The notes under the pieces: model-generated
The model's input: the letters and a program-made list of their open reading frames with translations, nothing else
Databases searched by the model: none
Told to the model about the DNA's origin: nothing
Program-made: the position numbers and the translations under genes
Part shown: in pieces, positions 17,091-24,195 of the stretch
Layout: the number at the start of each line of letters is the position of its first letter
Numbering within the stretch: the stretch's first letter is position 1
From: Pseudomonas sp. GCEP-101
GTDB lineage: Bacteria > Pseudomonadota > Gammaproteobacteria > Pseudomonadales > Pseudomonadaceae
DNA length: 64,000 bases
Direction of reading: 5' to 3'
Assembly: GCF_025133575.1 (NCBI RefSeq)
Contig: NZ_CP104011.1
Span: 3,790,965-3,854,964 of the forward strand

Positions 17091-17975
17091 TCAGCCCTGT
17101 GTATCCTGCGCCAGCACGCGCGACAGTACCCGCGCCAGCTCCTTCACCATCGGGTCCACCGCTGGCCGGTGCAGCATCGCCACCTCGAACACGTCCACCG
17201 AGGGTAGCCCGATATTCTTCGGCAGCACGGCGTGGCCGGCCGTTACCGCGCGCTGCGGCAGCAGGCCGATGCCCATGCCGTCGGCGATGGCCGACTGGAT
17301 GCCGGACAGGCTCGAACTGGTGAAGCTGATGTGCCAGCGCCGGCCGATGGATTCCAGCGCGGCGATCATCTCGTCGCGGTACACCCCGCGCGGCGGGAAG
17401 GTCACGATGGGCAGCGGGTCCAGTTCGATGCAGGCGTTCTTCGCGCTGTCCACCCAGCGCGTTTTCTCCGGCCAGCAGGCCACTGCTTCGCGGGCGTTCT
17501 GCCGTTGCTTGAGCAGCACCAGGTCCAGCTCGCCCCGGTCATAGCTGGCGGACAGGTCGCGGCTCAGGCCGCTGGTGACCTCCAGCTTCACCTGCGGGTA
17601 GCGGCGGTTGAAGGCTGCCAGTTGTTCGGTGGTGCGCCCGGTGGCGAAATCGTCCGGCACGCCGATGCGCACCGTCAGCGCCACGGTGGCGCCGGACAGC
17701 GCCTCGACCATCTCGTCATTCAATGCCAACAGGCGTCGGGCATAACCCAGCAGCGTGTCGCCCGCGTCGGTGGGCAGCACGTCGCGATTGCCGCGCTCCA
17801 GCAGGCGGTGCCCGGCCATCTCCTCCAGCCGACGGATCTTCTGGCTGACGGTGGACTGGGTCGAGTGCAGGCGAGCGGCGGCCGTGGTGAAACTGCCGCA
17901 GTCGGCCACCGTGACGATGGCGCGGAGCAGATCGAGATCGAAGAGGCGGGTATTTGGTTTGTCACTGTCGCTCAT
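17091..17975 (-). CDS. LysR-family transcriptional regulator
   Basis: 294 residues: LysR helix-turn-helix at about 10-70 (FDLDLLRAIVTVADCGSFTTAAARL, then TQSTVSQKIRRLEE) and an effector domain. It lies upstream of allE on the same strand with a gap of about 175 bp, so it may regulate allE or purine/ureide use, but there is no divergent partner that would make this certain. An AT-rich stretch around 17040-17070 in the gap is a likely promoter zone for allE. Confidence 0.9.
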   Translation of the reverse strand: MSDSDKPNTRLFDLDLLRAIVTVADCGSFTTAAARLHSTQSTVSQKIRRLEEMAGHRLLERGNRDVLPTDAGDTLLGYARRLLALNDEMVEALSGATVALTVRIGVPDDFATGRTTEQLAAFNRRYPQVKLEVTSGLSRDLSASYDRGELDLVLLKQRQNAREAVACWPEKTRWVDSAKNACIELDPLPIVTFPPRGVYRDEMIAALESIGRRWHISFTSSSLSGIQSAIADGMGIGLLPQRAVTAGHAVLPKNIGLPSVDVFEVAMLHRPAVDPMVKELARVLSRVLAQDTQG

Positions 17976-18056
17976 GGCGGTATCGGAAATCTGAATGCGA
18001 TACCGCTTTCTAACAGCTCACCCCGAGCCCGGCAAATCACCTGGCGCCAGCTGCGC

Positions 18057-18329
18057 TCAGAAGTCGACGGTCTTTGCCCACGGATCGAAGACGCTGCTGC
18101 CGCGGCGGTCGCCCTTGCGGCGGTCATCTTCGAAGCGAATGGTTTGTCGTCGATCGGCGCTGCACCGGCGCTCGCCGTGGCGGGTGTCGATCTGGAACCT
18201 GGCCTTGGGCTTGGCTGGCATCGCCGCCACGGGCGCGGCGGCGGGTTCCATGGGGACCAGGCTCAGTTCATCACTGTTCAAGTCATCGAAGTTGAAATCG
18301 CTGAGGTCGAAATCGTCGTCGAGATTCAT
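18057..18329 (-). CDS. small acidic/basic protein of unknown function
   Basis: 90 residues with a strongly split composition: an acidic N-terminus (LDDDFDLSDFNFDDLNSDE) and an arginine-rich C-terminal half with RHGERRCSADRRQTIRFEDD and RRKGDRR. I do not recognise the family; similar RxGDRR-type tails occur in small Pseudomonas proteins. GGAG on the minus strand precedes the ATG at 18329 at workable spacing. No signal peptide. The charge split suggests self-association or nucleic-acid contact, but this is inference. Confidence 0.65.
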   Translation of the reverse strand: MNLDDDFDLSDFNFDDLNSDELSLVPMEPAAAPVAAMPAKPKARFQIDTRHGERRCSADRRQTIRFEDDRRKGDRRGSSVFDPWAKTVDF

Positions 18330-18485
18330 CACGCGTCGCTCCACTGCAATACCCTCAGAGGTGAGCGTAGAAGCGTAGTGGCGCTGTGCCGTTTCAGCCG
18401 ACGGACTGCACGTCAGGTGTTCCTCTCAGTCGATCAAGATTCCAAAAGCTGGCTCTACCGGGGGAATCACACGTAGAGGGTCTTC

Positions 18486-18808
18486 ATGAAACGTCTACCG
18501 CAGTCCCTGCCGGAGCTGGCCGCAGTTGCCGCGTTGTCCGGTTGCATGAGTAATGAAGAGTTCCTCGCCCCAACCAGCAGGGCGCGATCAAGGCCACCGA
18601 ATCGCGGGCGAAGTTCTAGATGAACTGTGAGGCGGTGACCAGCAGCGTGCTGTCGAGCAAGGTCACCAACGTGCGCCGCGCCATGGAGCGCACCGAGTAC
18701 ACCATCGGCGTGCGCGGCTGTAACAAGCAGGCGACCTACATCACCTACTGCCTCAACCCGGAAACCTGTAACGCCATCGCCGATACGGCGCGGATGGGGA
18801 CTCCATGA
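18486..18808 (+). pseudogene. broken small lipoprotein gene (frameshift plus stop)
   Basis: The reading frame from ATG 18486 gives a start MKRLPQSLPELAAVAALSGC with a lipobox-like end, then loses sense after the run of C at 18568-18571. Moving to the other frame at that point gives PNQQGAIKATESRAKF, an in-frame TAG at 18617-18619, and then a sensible 62-residue cysteine-containing tail (MNCEAVTSSVLSSKV to ADTARMGTP, 18620-18808). So one gene of about 107 codons carries two separate lesions. The tail could still be translated from the ATG at 18620, but it would lack its signal peptide. Ancestral function unknown. Confidence 0.7.
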
Positions 18809-19125
18809 GCAAGCTCGGGATGGCGCGTGCGCAGCCCATCCCGAGTTCCCTCCAGCTGGTCTGAGCCTAGCCTGTGTAAGCAATTATTTCGCTCTGGAAA
18901 CTCCGCTCCAGCGCTCCGGTCTGTAATGGCAAGCCGCCATCTCCGCACTTCAGCATCCGGCCCGGAAGGCGGCTCTTTCCTCTGGCCTGATCGAGGAGTT
19001 CGCTCCACCCCCGCCTTTGTCGCAATACCCAACACGCTTTCGAGGTGCCAGGCGCCAGCGCCACAAGGGTGTGGCGCGCGCCATCAGTTTCCCTGGATCA
19101 CGAGACGATCTCGTAAGGAATGTCC
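18809..19125. other. intergenic stretch with one hairpin
   Basis: No gene seen. A 10-bp perfect stem (18814-18823 with 18836-18845) follows the broken lipoprotein gene and may be its terminator, although no T-run follows. The remainder shows no repeat and no convincing open frame; the last 10 bases hold the AAGGA ribosome site of the next gene. Confidence 0.6.
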
Positions 19126-19563
19126 ATGAAGCTCAAGCTAGTTCTGCTGGGTGCGGTTCTGTTGTCGTCGCCGATTTATCAGGCTGTGGCGGATAGTTGT
19201 CGGCCGAATGCGTACGGCGGAAATGACTGCAACTACGACGATGGCACCTGGTCGAGTAGCCGCAAGAACTACTACGGGGGATATGACACCCGATTCAGCG
19301 ACGGGCGCCACTCGACCAGTCGCGCAAACGTTAACGGTGGGCTGGATACCAATTACAGCGATGGAACGTACTCAACCAGTCAGTCAAACGTTAACGGTGG
19401 TGTGGATACCCGCTATAGCGACGGCACCTACTCGTCCAGCAGCGCGAACGTGAACGGTGGCTCGGATACCTCATACAGCAACGGTGGCTACTCCAGAAGC
19501 AGACCCAACAGCTCCGATGGTCAGGACACGACTTACTTCAGCCACGACGGCAAGCGCTGGTAA
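19126..19563 (+). CDS. secreted protein of 20-residue Gly/Ser/Tyr repeats
   Basis: 145 residues: a signal peptide (KLKLVLLGAVLLSSPIYQAVA, cut near residue 22), then five repeats of exactly 20 residues starting at Asn28, 48, 68, 88 and 108, with a decayed sixth at 128. The repeat pattern is N-x-x-G-G-x-D-x-x-[YF]-S-D-G-x-[YWH]-S-x-S-x-x, for example NVNGGVDTRYSDGTYSSSSA. Two cysteines occur only near the N-terminus. The regular aromatic/Gly pattern predicts a short beta-solenoid or beta-hairpin stack outside the inner membrane. AAGGA at 19115-19119 favours ATG 19126 over 19120. Codon use is less GC-biased than its neighbours. No known function. Confidence 0.8.
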   Translation: MKLKLVLLGAVLLSSPIYQAVADSCRPNAYGGNDCNYDDGTWSSSRKNYYGGYDTRFSDGRHSTSRANVNGGLDTNYSDGTYSTSQSNVNGGVDTRYSDGTYSSSSANVNGGSDTSYSNGGYSRSRPNSSDGQDTTYFSHDGKRW

Positions 19564-19690
19564 GAATATTTCCCTGCTCCTTGCAGGATGGAGCGCCGCG
19601 CCGCTTCGTCCTGCAATTCGATTTTCCAAGGCAATCCTGCTGATGCCACCACAATGTGCAGGCATGCCATTTCGGTGTAAACCCAATGCC

Positions 19691-19912
19691 TCAATCCAGC
19701 CAGCTATGCCACGCCAGGCGAATCGCGCCGTCCTGCAAGGGCAGCAGCGTCAGGTTCGGGGTCTGGCGCAGGTCGGTGACCAATTGGCTCCAGGCGGCGG
19801 AATCGTCGCTGGGCTCGCGGCGCAGGGTGATGCCGAGGTTCTTCAGGGTGGTCGGGTCTGCCAGCAGGGCGTTCACGCGGGCGGACAGCTGTTCGTAAGG
19901 TGCGGCGTGCAT
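19691..19912 (-). CDS. DUF1654-like small protein under a LexA box
   Basis: 73 residues, starting YEQLSARVNALLADPTT and ending NLTLLPLQDGAIRLAWHSW. This matches by eye the layout of the Pseudomonas-specific DUF1654 family: N-terminal YExLxxRVxxLI helix, central xxWxxLxxxLxxT, then a terminal beta hairpin with a Trp. Function is unknown. GGAGG at a 6-base spacing precedes the ATG. A perfect CTG-N10-CAG LexA box lies 34-49 bases upstream, so I infer induction during the SOS response. It is transcribed alone. Confidence 0.75.
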   Translation of the reverse strand: MHAAPYEQLSARVNALLADPTTLKNLGITLRREPSDDSAAWSQLVTDLRQTPNLTLLPLQDGAIRLAWHSWLD

Positions 19913-19945
19913 GGGAGGCCTCCGGTTCGGGGTGGATGGAAAGTA

Positions 19946-19961
19946 CTGTATGTAAATACAG
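19946..19961 (-). promoter_or_regulatory. LexA (SOS) operator
   Basis: CTGTATGTAAATACAG, a 16-base palindrome-like site fitting the CTG-N10-CAG LexA consensus of gammaproteobacteria with an AT-only core except one G. On the minus strand it overlaps the likely promoter spacer: TTTACA about 8 bases upstream of it and TACAGT at its end could be -35 and -10. The controlled gene would be the DUF1654-like gene at 19912. Confidence 0.75.
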
Positions 19962-20156
19962 TATTTCTTGTAAAGGCCTGAGTGATCATCGGTTGGCTGG
20001 TTTCTGGTGAAGGTGGAATCCGGCGCTCTCGGGCAGTGTCTCGCCCGGTGCTCGGCGCTCGCTCAAGCGCGCAAGCCTCGGGAATCACGGGATTGAGCGC
20101 TGCTCCGTTTTTATCGTTCTGAAAATGGAACGCTAGAGGCAATTTTTGCCGTCTGG

Positions 20157-20207
20157 TGGAGCAAGGGTGTCGAAATTAACCTTTGCTCCATGCAGTGACG
20201 CACTGCA
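20157..20207. promoter_or_regulatory. two adjacent palindromes upstream of ycaC
   Basis: An inverted repeat with 12-base arms (20157-20168 and 20179-20190, 11 of 12 matching, TGGAGCAAGGGT type) abuts a second perfect palindrome TGCAGTG-ACG-CACTGCA (20191-20207). Together they lie 62-112 bases before the ycaC start. This is the typical position for a repressor or activator operator; the protein that binds is unknown. Confidence 0.45.
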
Positions 20208-20268
20208 CGACGAGTCCAAACCTTCCGGCCCGGCCGGCACCCACTGAAAGCAAATCGAGGATTTCACC

Positions 20269-20898
20269 ATGACCAACGCCACCTACAACCGCCTGGACAA
20301 AGACAACGCCGCCGTACTGCTGGTCGACCACCAGGCTGGCCTGCTCTCGCTGGTGCGTGACATCGATCCGGACAAGTTCAAGAATAACGTGCTGGCCCTG
20401 GGCGACCTGGCCAAGTTCTTCAACCTGCCGACCATCCTCACCACCAGCTTCGAAACCGGCCCCAACGGTCCGCTGGTGCCCGAGCTGAAAGCGCAGTTCC
20501 CGGACGCCCCGTACATTGCCCGCCCCGGCCAGATCAACGCCTGGGACAACGAAGACTTCGTCAAGGCGGTGAAGGCCACCGGCAAGAAGCAACTGATCAT
20601 CGCCGGCGTGGTAACCGAGGTGTGCGTGGCCTTCCCGGCGCTGGCGGCCCTGGCCGAAGGGTTCGATGTGTTCGTGGTGGCGGATGCCTCCGGCACCTTC
20701 AACGAGATGACCCGCGACGCCGCGTGGCGCCGGATGGAAGCGGCCGGCGCGCAGCTGATGACCTGGTTCGGCGTGGCCTGTGAGCTGCACCGCGACTGGC
20801 GCAACGACATCGAAGGCCTGGCCGCGCTGTGCTCCAACCACATCCCGGACTACCGCAACCTGATCACCAGCTACAACGCGCTGACCGCTGGCAAGTAA
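20269..20898 (+). CDS. ycaC: YcaC-type isochorismatase-like hydrolase
   Basis: 209 residues, the same length as E. coli YcaC. The isochorismatase-like triad is visible: Asp20 in LLVDHQAG, a Lys in the middle region and the nucleophilic Cys in GVVTEVCVAFPALAA. YcaC proteins form octamers; the physiological substrate is not established, although hydrolase activity on small amides is expected. A good AGGA ribosome site precedes the ATG. Two palindromes upstream suggest specific regulation, and a strong terminator follows. Confidence 0.92.
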   Translation: MTNATYNRLDKDNAAVLLVDHQAGLLSLVRDIDPDKFKNNVLALGDLAKFFNLPTILTTSFETGPNGPLVPELKAQFPDAPYIARPGQINAWDNEDFVKAVKATGKKQLIIAGVVTEVCVAFPALAALAEGFDVFVVADASGTFNEMTRDAAWRRMEAAGAQLMTWFGVACELHRDWRNDIEGLAALCSNHIPDYRNLITSYNALTAGK

Positions 20899-20916
20899 GC
20901 CTCCGCCGAACTGAAG

Positions 20917-20947
20917 ACCGGAGCCTCGAAAGAGGCTCCGGTTTTTT
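20917..20947 (+). terminator. terminator of ycaC
   Basis: An 11-bp perfect stem (20917-20927 with 20932-20942), GAAA loop and a run of six T, 20 bases after the ycaC stop. Confidence 0.92.
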
Positions 20948-21780
20948 GCGTCGCACGTGTGCATCGCCCACCTGTAGGAGCGGGCCACGCCCGCGACCCG
21001 TCGGCAAGGCCGACGCTTCCTTTGCTCCGGCATCGCAGGTCTACTGCCTTGGTTTGGGGATTTGAGCGCCGCTTCGGCATGCCCGAGCGTTCTCTAAAAA
21101 TCGTAAAGGCCCAGTCCTGCAGACTCCGAGCGCTACGCCTCCGTAGGAGCGGACCTTGTCCGCGAAATCCCCCGCGGCGGAAGCAAATCTCCCAGGCCCC
21201 CGCTCATCCGCCATCTGTAGGAGCGCGCTTGCTCGCGAACCCGTCGGTGCAGCGCCCGGTCCATAGCGGACGAAGTCCGCTCCTACCCTGCACGCCTGCG
21301 CTTGGGTGGCCCTCACCCTAACCCTCTCCCAGAGGGAGAGGGGACTGTAGGTGCAGCATGAACCCACAGCGTCAGCCGGCACGATCTGCTCCCTCTCCCT
21401 GGGGGAGAGGGCTGGGGTGAGGGGAAAGCGCAAACACAGAGCTATCTGGGGAAAGACAGGTGCTCCTGCGCAGGCGCCAACCGCGGCAGTGCCGCTAATA
21501 GCCCGCAGCCATCCGCAGGGGATTCGCGGACAAGGTCCGTTCCTACGCGCCAGGCCTGGGCTGCCGGGGGAGGAGGGGAGCGATTAGCCTTCCTGGGTGA
21601 GGAGGCTGGAGCGGCGGTCACGTAGCGTGACCGCGAAGAAGTAGGTGCCACTCTGCACCCAGGCGCGTCGGTAGTTTGGCATTTGAAAAAACGTTGTACA
21701 TCCCCGGTGCAATAAGGGCTTCAGCCAGGTACGTTACGCCAGCTTATCAGTTCTTGTCTTTCCTCTGTTTTTCCAAGTAT
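20948..21780. repeat. intergenic region with REPs
   Basis: No gene seen. It holds REP palindromes of the GTAGGAGCGGGCC type (about 20973-21012), GTAGGAGCGGACC (21143), GTAGGAGCGCGC (21216) and an inverse arm near 21290, then the paired-end palindromic element at 21310-21423 and a last GGACAAGGTCCGTTCCTAC arm near 21545. From about 21680 the base composition becomes AT-richer, continuing into the next gene. Confidence 0.8.
21310..21423. mobile_element. MITE-like element with CCCTCACCC terminal inverted repeats
   Basis: 114 bp bounded by CCCTCACCCTAACCCTCTCCC and the inverse ending GGCTGGGGTGAGGG; each end is itself a small palindrome (CCCTCTCCC..GGGAGAGGG). No coding capacity. The same end sequences recur at 24111, 29150-29317 and 57750-57943. 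Confidence 0.7.
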
Positions 21781-21848
21781 GCTCTTGTAAGTTATGTCAG
21801 TGATTGCTAAGATCGCGTCATTCAATGTCACTGATGCGGGGGGTTTTG

Positions 21849-22352
21849 ATGACTGACTCTAGGACCCTTCTGGAGTATCTCCGGATAACCATTGACAAGG
21901 AAAAGAAAGGGATTGAGGAGTCTCAGAAGAGGCTTGAAGAGCTAGAGAAGGCTCTCGCTGTGCTGGAAGTATTGGGGAAGCGTATGCGTGAAGAGATAGG
22001 ATCAAGCCTTCCATACGCTGAGCTTTCTGTAGGTACTAAGTTAGAGTCTCCAGCTCCAGCTCCAGCTCCAGCTCCAGCTCCAGCTCCAGCTCCAGCTATC
22101 CAAGCGCTCACCTTCGTCGAAGAAACACGACAGGTCATCGCTCAAGAGTTTAGCGATGACCGGGAGTTTACCGTTGCGATGGTGGAGGAGGCCTTCCTGC
22201 GCTCATCCAAAGCGGTAAACGGCAAGAGCCCGAGAGCCAGAATAGCAATGGCTCTAGCTGATTTAGAGGGCGAAGGCATTGTAGTTCGCACGTTTAGAGC
22301 GAGGGGAAGCGTTCCTCACCGTTTTAAGCTAGCTAAAGCAACTCAGAAATAA
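21849..22352 (+). CDS. coiled-coil / (Pro-Ala)8 / winged-helix-like hypothetical protein
   Basis: 167 residues in three parts: an N-terminal charged coiled coil (about residues 12-50, KEKKGIEESQKRLEELEKAL), a linker of eight Pro-Ala units encoded by eight exact CCAGCT repeats (22050-22097), and a C-terminal domain of about 80 residues ending GKSPRARIAMALADLEGEGI and FRARGSVPHRFKLA, which reads like a winged helix. GC content is visibly lower than in flanking genes and the codons differ (CTA, AGA, TTA), so it looks acquired. The GGGGGG run before the ATG at 21849 may act as the ribosome site. Function unknown; DNA binding by the C-terminal domain is inference. Confidence 0.75.
   Translation: MTDSRTLLEYLRITIDKEKKGIEESQKRLEELEKALAVLEVLGKRMREEIGSSLPYAELSVGTKLESPAPAPAPAPAPAPAPAIQALTFVEETRQVIAQEFSDDREFTVAMVEEAFLRSSKAVNGKSPRARIAMALADLEGEGIVVRTFRARGSVPHRFKLAKATQK
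22050..22097 (+). repeat. hexanucleotide tandem repeat (CCAGCT)8
   Basis: Eight exact, uninterrupted copies of CCAGCT inside the 21849 gene, encoding Pro-Ala units. Because the unit is 6 bp, changes in copy number keep the reading frame and only change linker length. Confidence 0.95.
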
Positions 22353-22354
22353 GA

Positions 22355-22380
22355 AGGCCCTGCTTTGCAGAGCAGGGCCT
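22355..22380. terminator. hairpin after the coiled-coil protein gene
   Basis: A 10-bp perfect stem (22355-22364 with 22371-22380) and 6-base loop, two bases after the stop codon. It is not followed by a T-run on the plus strand, so efficiency is uncertain. Confidence 0.55.
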
Positions 22381-22428
22381 AGTACCAACCACGTTCTCGG
22401 CAGAGGACAGAACATATCGGAGGCAAAC

Positions 22429-22515
22429 ATGAGTCTGGCTGACTCGCTGGTGCATCTCCTCATTGACTTGAGGTTGGTTGTGCTCGCAGCCCTTACCTTA
22501 TTAGGTAATTTCTGA
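22429..22515 (+). CDS. possible 28-residue hydrophobic peptide
   Basis: ATG at 22429 is preceded by a strong GGAGG (22419-22423) at 5-base spacing. The frame encodes a 28-residue peptide, SLADSLVHLLIDLRLVVLAA then LTLLGNF, mostly hydrophobic and long enough for one membrane helix. No homologue is recognised. It follows the hairpin of the coiled-coil gene by about 50 bases and precedes the nrdB terminator on the other strand. Small hydrophobic peptides with strong ribosome sites include type I toxins and small regulators, but there is no direct evidence for either here. Confidence 0.4.
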   Translation: MSLADSLVHLLIDLRLVVLAALTLLGNF

Positions 22516-22604
22516 AAGCAAGCTGGATTATCTATCAAGCTTGGCGCATTGTCTAACCGGCAGGCGGCTCTCGATCTGGTTCACTCCTCGACGTTAGAAA
22601 ACAA

Positions 22605-22628
22605 AAAGCCCCGCACTAGGCGGGGCTC
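22605..22628 (-). terminator. terminator of nrdAB
   Basis: An 8-bp GC stem (22607-22614 with 22620-22627) with a 5-base loop. On the minus strand it is followed by TTTTTG and lies about 90 bases after the nrdB stop. Confidence 0.85.
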
Positions 22629-22715
22629 TTCGCTTTTCTAATCACTGCCCCAAAAATCCATTTCGGGTTACAGCGCATCTAATGGTCTTGACTTGCGGTC
22701 TTGCTACTACTTCCG

Positions 22716-23963
22716 TCAGTCCCAGCTCAGCGCGCCGCCGGTCTGGTACTCGATTACGCGGGTCTCGAAGAAGTTCTTTTCCTTCTTGAGGTCCATGATT
22801 TCGCTCATCCACGGGAACGGGTTGCTGGTGCCCGGGTATTCCTCTTTGAGGCCGATCTGGGTCAGGCGGCGGTTGGCGATGAACTTGAGGTAGTCCTCCA
22901 TCATCGCGGCGTTCATGCCCAGTACGCCACGCGGCATGGTGTCGCGAGCGTATTCGATCTCCAGCTGGGTGCCCTGGAGGATCATCTGGGTGGCCTCGTC
23001 CTTCATCTGGGCATCCCACAGGTGCGGGTTTTCGATCTTGATCTGGTTGATCACGTCGATGCCGAAGTTCAGGTGCATGGATTCGTCGCGCAGGATGTAC
23101 TGGAACTGCTCGGCGGTGCCGGTCATCTTGTTGCGGCGGCCCATGGAGAGGATCTGGGTGAAGCCGCAGTAGAAGAAGATGCCTTCCAGGACGCAGTAGT
23201 AGGCGATCAGGTTGCGCAGGAACTGGCGGTCGGTCTCCGGGGTGCCGGTCTGGAACTGCGGGTCGGAGATCGAGCGGGTGTACTTCAGGCCCCAGGACGC
23301 TTTCTTCGCGACGCTCGGGATCTCGTGGTACATGTTGAAGATTTCACCCTCGTCCATGCCCAGCGATTCGATGCAGTACTGGTAGGCGTGGGTGTGGATC
23401 GCTTCCTCGAAGGCCTGGCGCAGGATGTACTGGCGGCACTCGGGGTTGGTGATCAGGCGGTAGACGGCCAGCACCAGGTTGTTGGCGACCAGGGAGTCGG
23501 CGGTGGAGAAGAAGCCGAGGTTGCGCATGACGATGCGGCGCTCGTCTTCGGAGAGGCCGTCCTTGCTCTTCCACAGGGCAATGTCGGCGTTCATGTTCAC
23601 TTCCTGGGGCATCCAGTGGTTGGCGCAACCATCCAGATACTTCTGCCAGGCCCAGTCGTACTTGAAGGGTACGAGCTGGTTGAGGTCGGCGCGGGCGTTG
23701 ATCATCTGCTTGTCGCCGACTTGTACGCGGGCGGCGGAGCCTTCGAGATCGTCCAGGCCTTCCTGGATGTCCAGGGCGTCGAGGGCCTGCTTGGCGCGGG
23801 CGACGGCGTCGGAGTCGTTGGCGGAAACGGCGCGCGCTTCTTCGACGGAGCCGGCGGCGTCGGCGTCGAGTTTGTCAGCGTTCTGCGCGGCGGCCTGGGC
23901 GACTGCCGGGGCGGCCTTGGCTTCGGTGGCGTCTTCTTTGTCGAATTCGTCCCAGCTCAGCAT
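22716..23963 (-). CDS. nrdB: class Ia ribonucleotide reductase, small subunit
   Basis: 415 residues. The diiron-tyrosyl radical subunit that starts catalysis in NrdA; the ferritin-like core shows [29 protein letters not shown] and [15 protein letters not shown] with iron-ligand Glu/His residues. The conserved C-terminal tail that docks on NrdA is [10 protein letters not shown]. The N-terminus carries about 75 extra acidic, low-complexity residues that open with LSWDEFD, echoing the C-terminal LSWD. It lies downstream of nrdA on the same strand, separated by 232 bp containing one half of a CCCTCACCC palindrome, and a terminator follows it. Confidence 0.97.
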   Translation of the reverse strand: MLSWDEFDKEDATEAKAAPAVAQAAAQNADKLDADAAGSVEEARAVSANDSDAVARAKQALDALDIQEGLDDLEGSAARVQVGDKQMINARADLNQLVPFKYDWAWQKYLDGCANHWMPQEVNMNADIALWKSKDGLSEDERRIVMRNLGFFSTADSLVANNLVLAVYRLITNPECRQYILRQAFEEAIHTHAYQYCIESLGMDEGEIFNMYHEIPSVAKKASWGLKYTRSISDPQFQTGTPETDRQFLRNLIAYYCVLEGIFFYCGFTQILSMGRRNKMTGTAEQFQYILRDESMHLNFGIDVINQIKIENPHLWDAQMKDEATQMILQGTQLEIEYARDTMPRGVLGMNAAMMEDYLKFIANRRLTQIGLKEEYPGTSNPFPWMSEIMDLKKEKNFFETRVIEYQTGGALSWD

Positions 23964-24110
23964 GGGTCCTCTCCTGTTCTGGATGGCCGTTCTAGGGCGG
24001 CCTGATGTCTGGTGGCGTGGGGTGCACGCTAAGAGCTTGTGCTTCTTCCGTCCTGCGCGTGCGCGGCGGAGGAGGCTGTTGTTCGGTGGGGAAAAGGGGC
24101 CCGATAGAGC

Positions 24111-24154
24111 CCCTCACCCTAGCCCTCTCCCAGAGGGAGAGGGGACGTGCGGTC
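24111..24154. repeat. single-ended CCCTCACCC palindrome between nrdA and nrdB
   Basis: CCCTCACCCTAGCCCTCTCC followed by AGAGGGAGAGGGGAC, the same end as in the paired MITE-like elements, but without an inverse partner nearby. It lies in the nrdA-nrdB intergenic RNA, where it can form a stable hairpin and could lower read-through or set mRNA ends. Confidence 0.7.
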
Positions 24155-24195
24155 TGCCGTTTCGGTGTCAGCGCCGCTTTCGCGGCGCGCTCACC

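Noticed and set aside
18620..18808. An independent 62-residue gene
   Set aside because: It is in frame with sense sequence upstream across a TAG, and the upstream part carries the matching lipoprotein signal after one frameshift, so decay of one gene explains both pieces.
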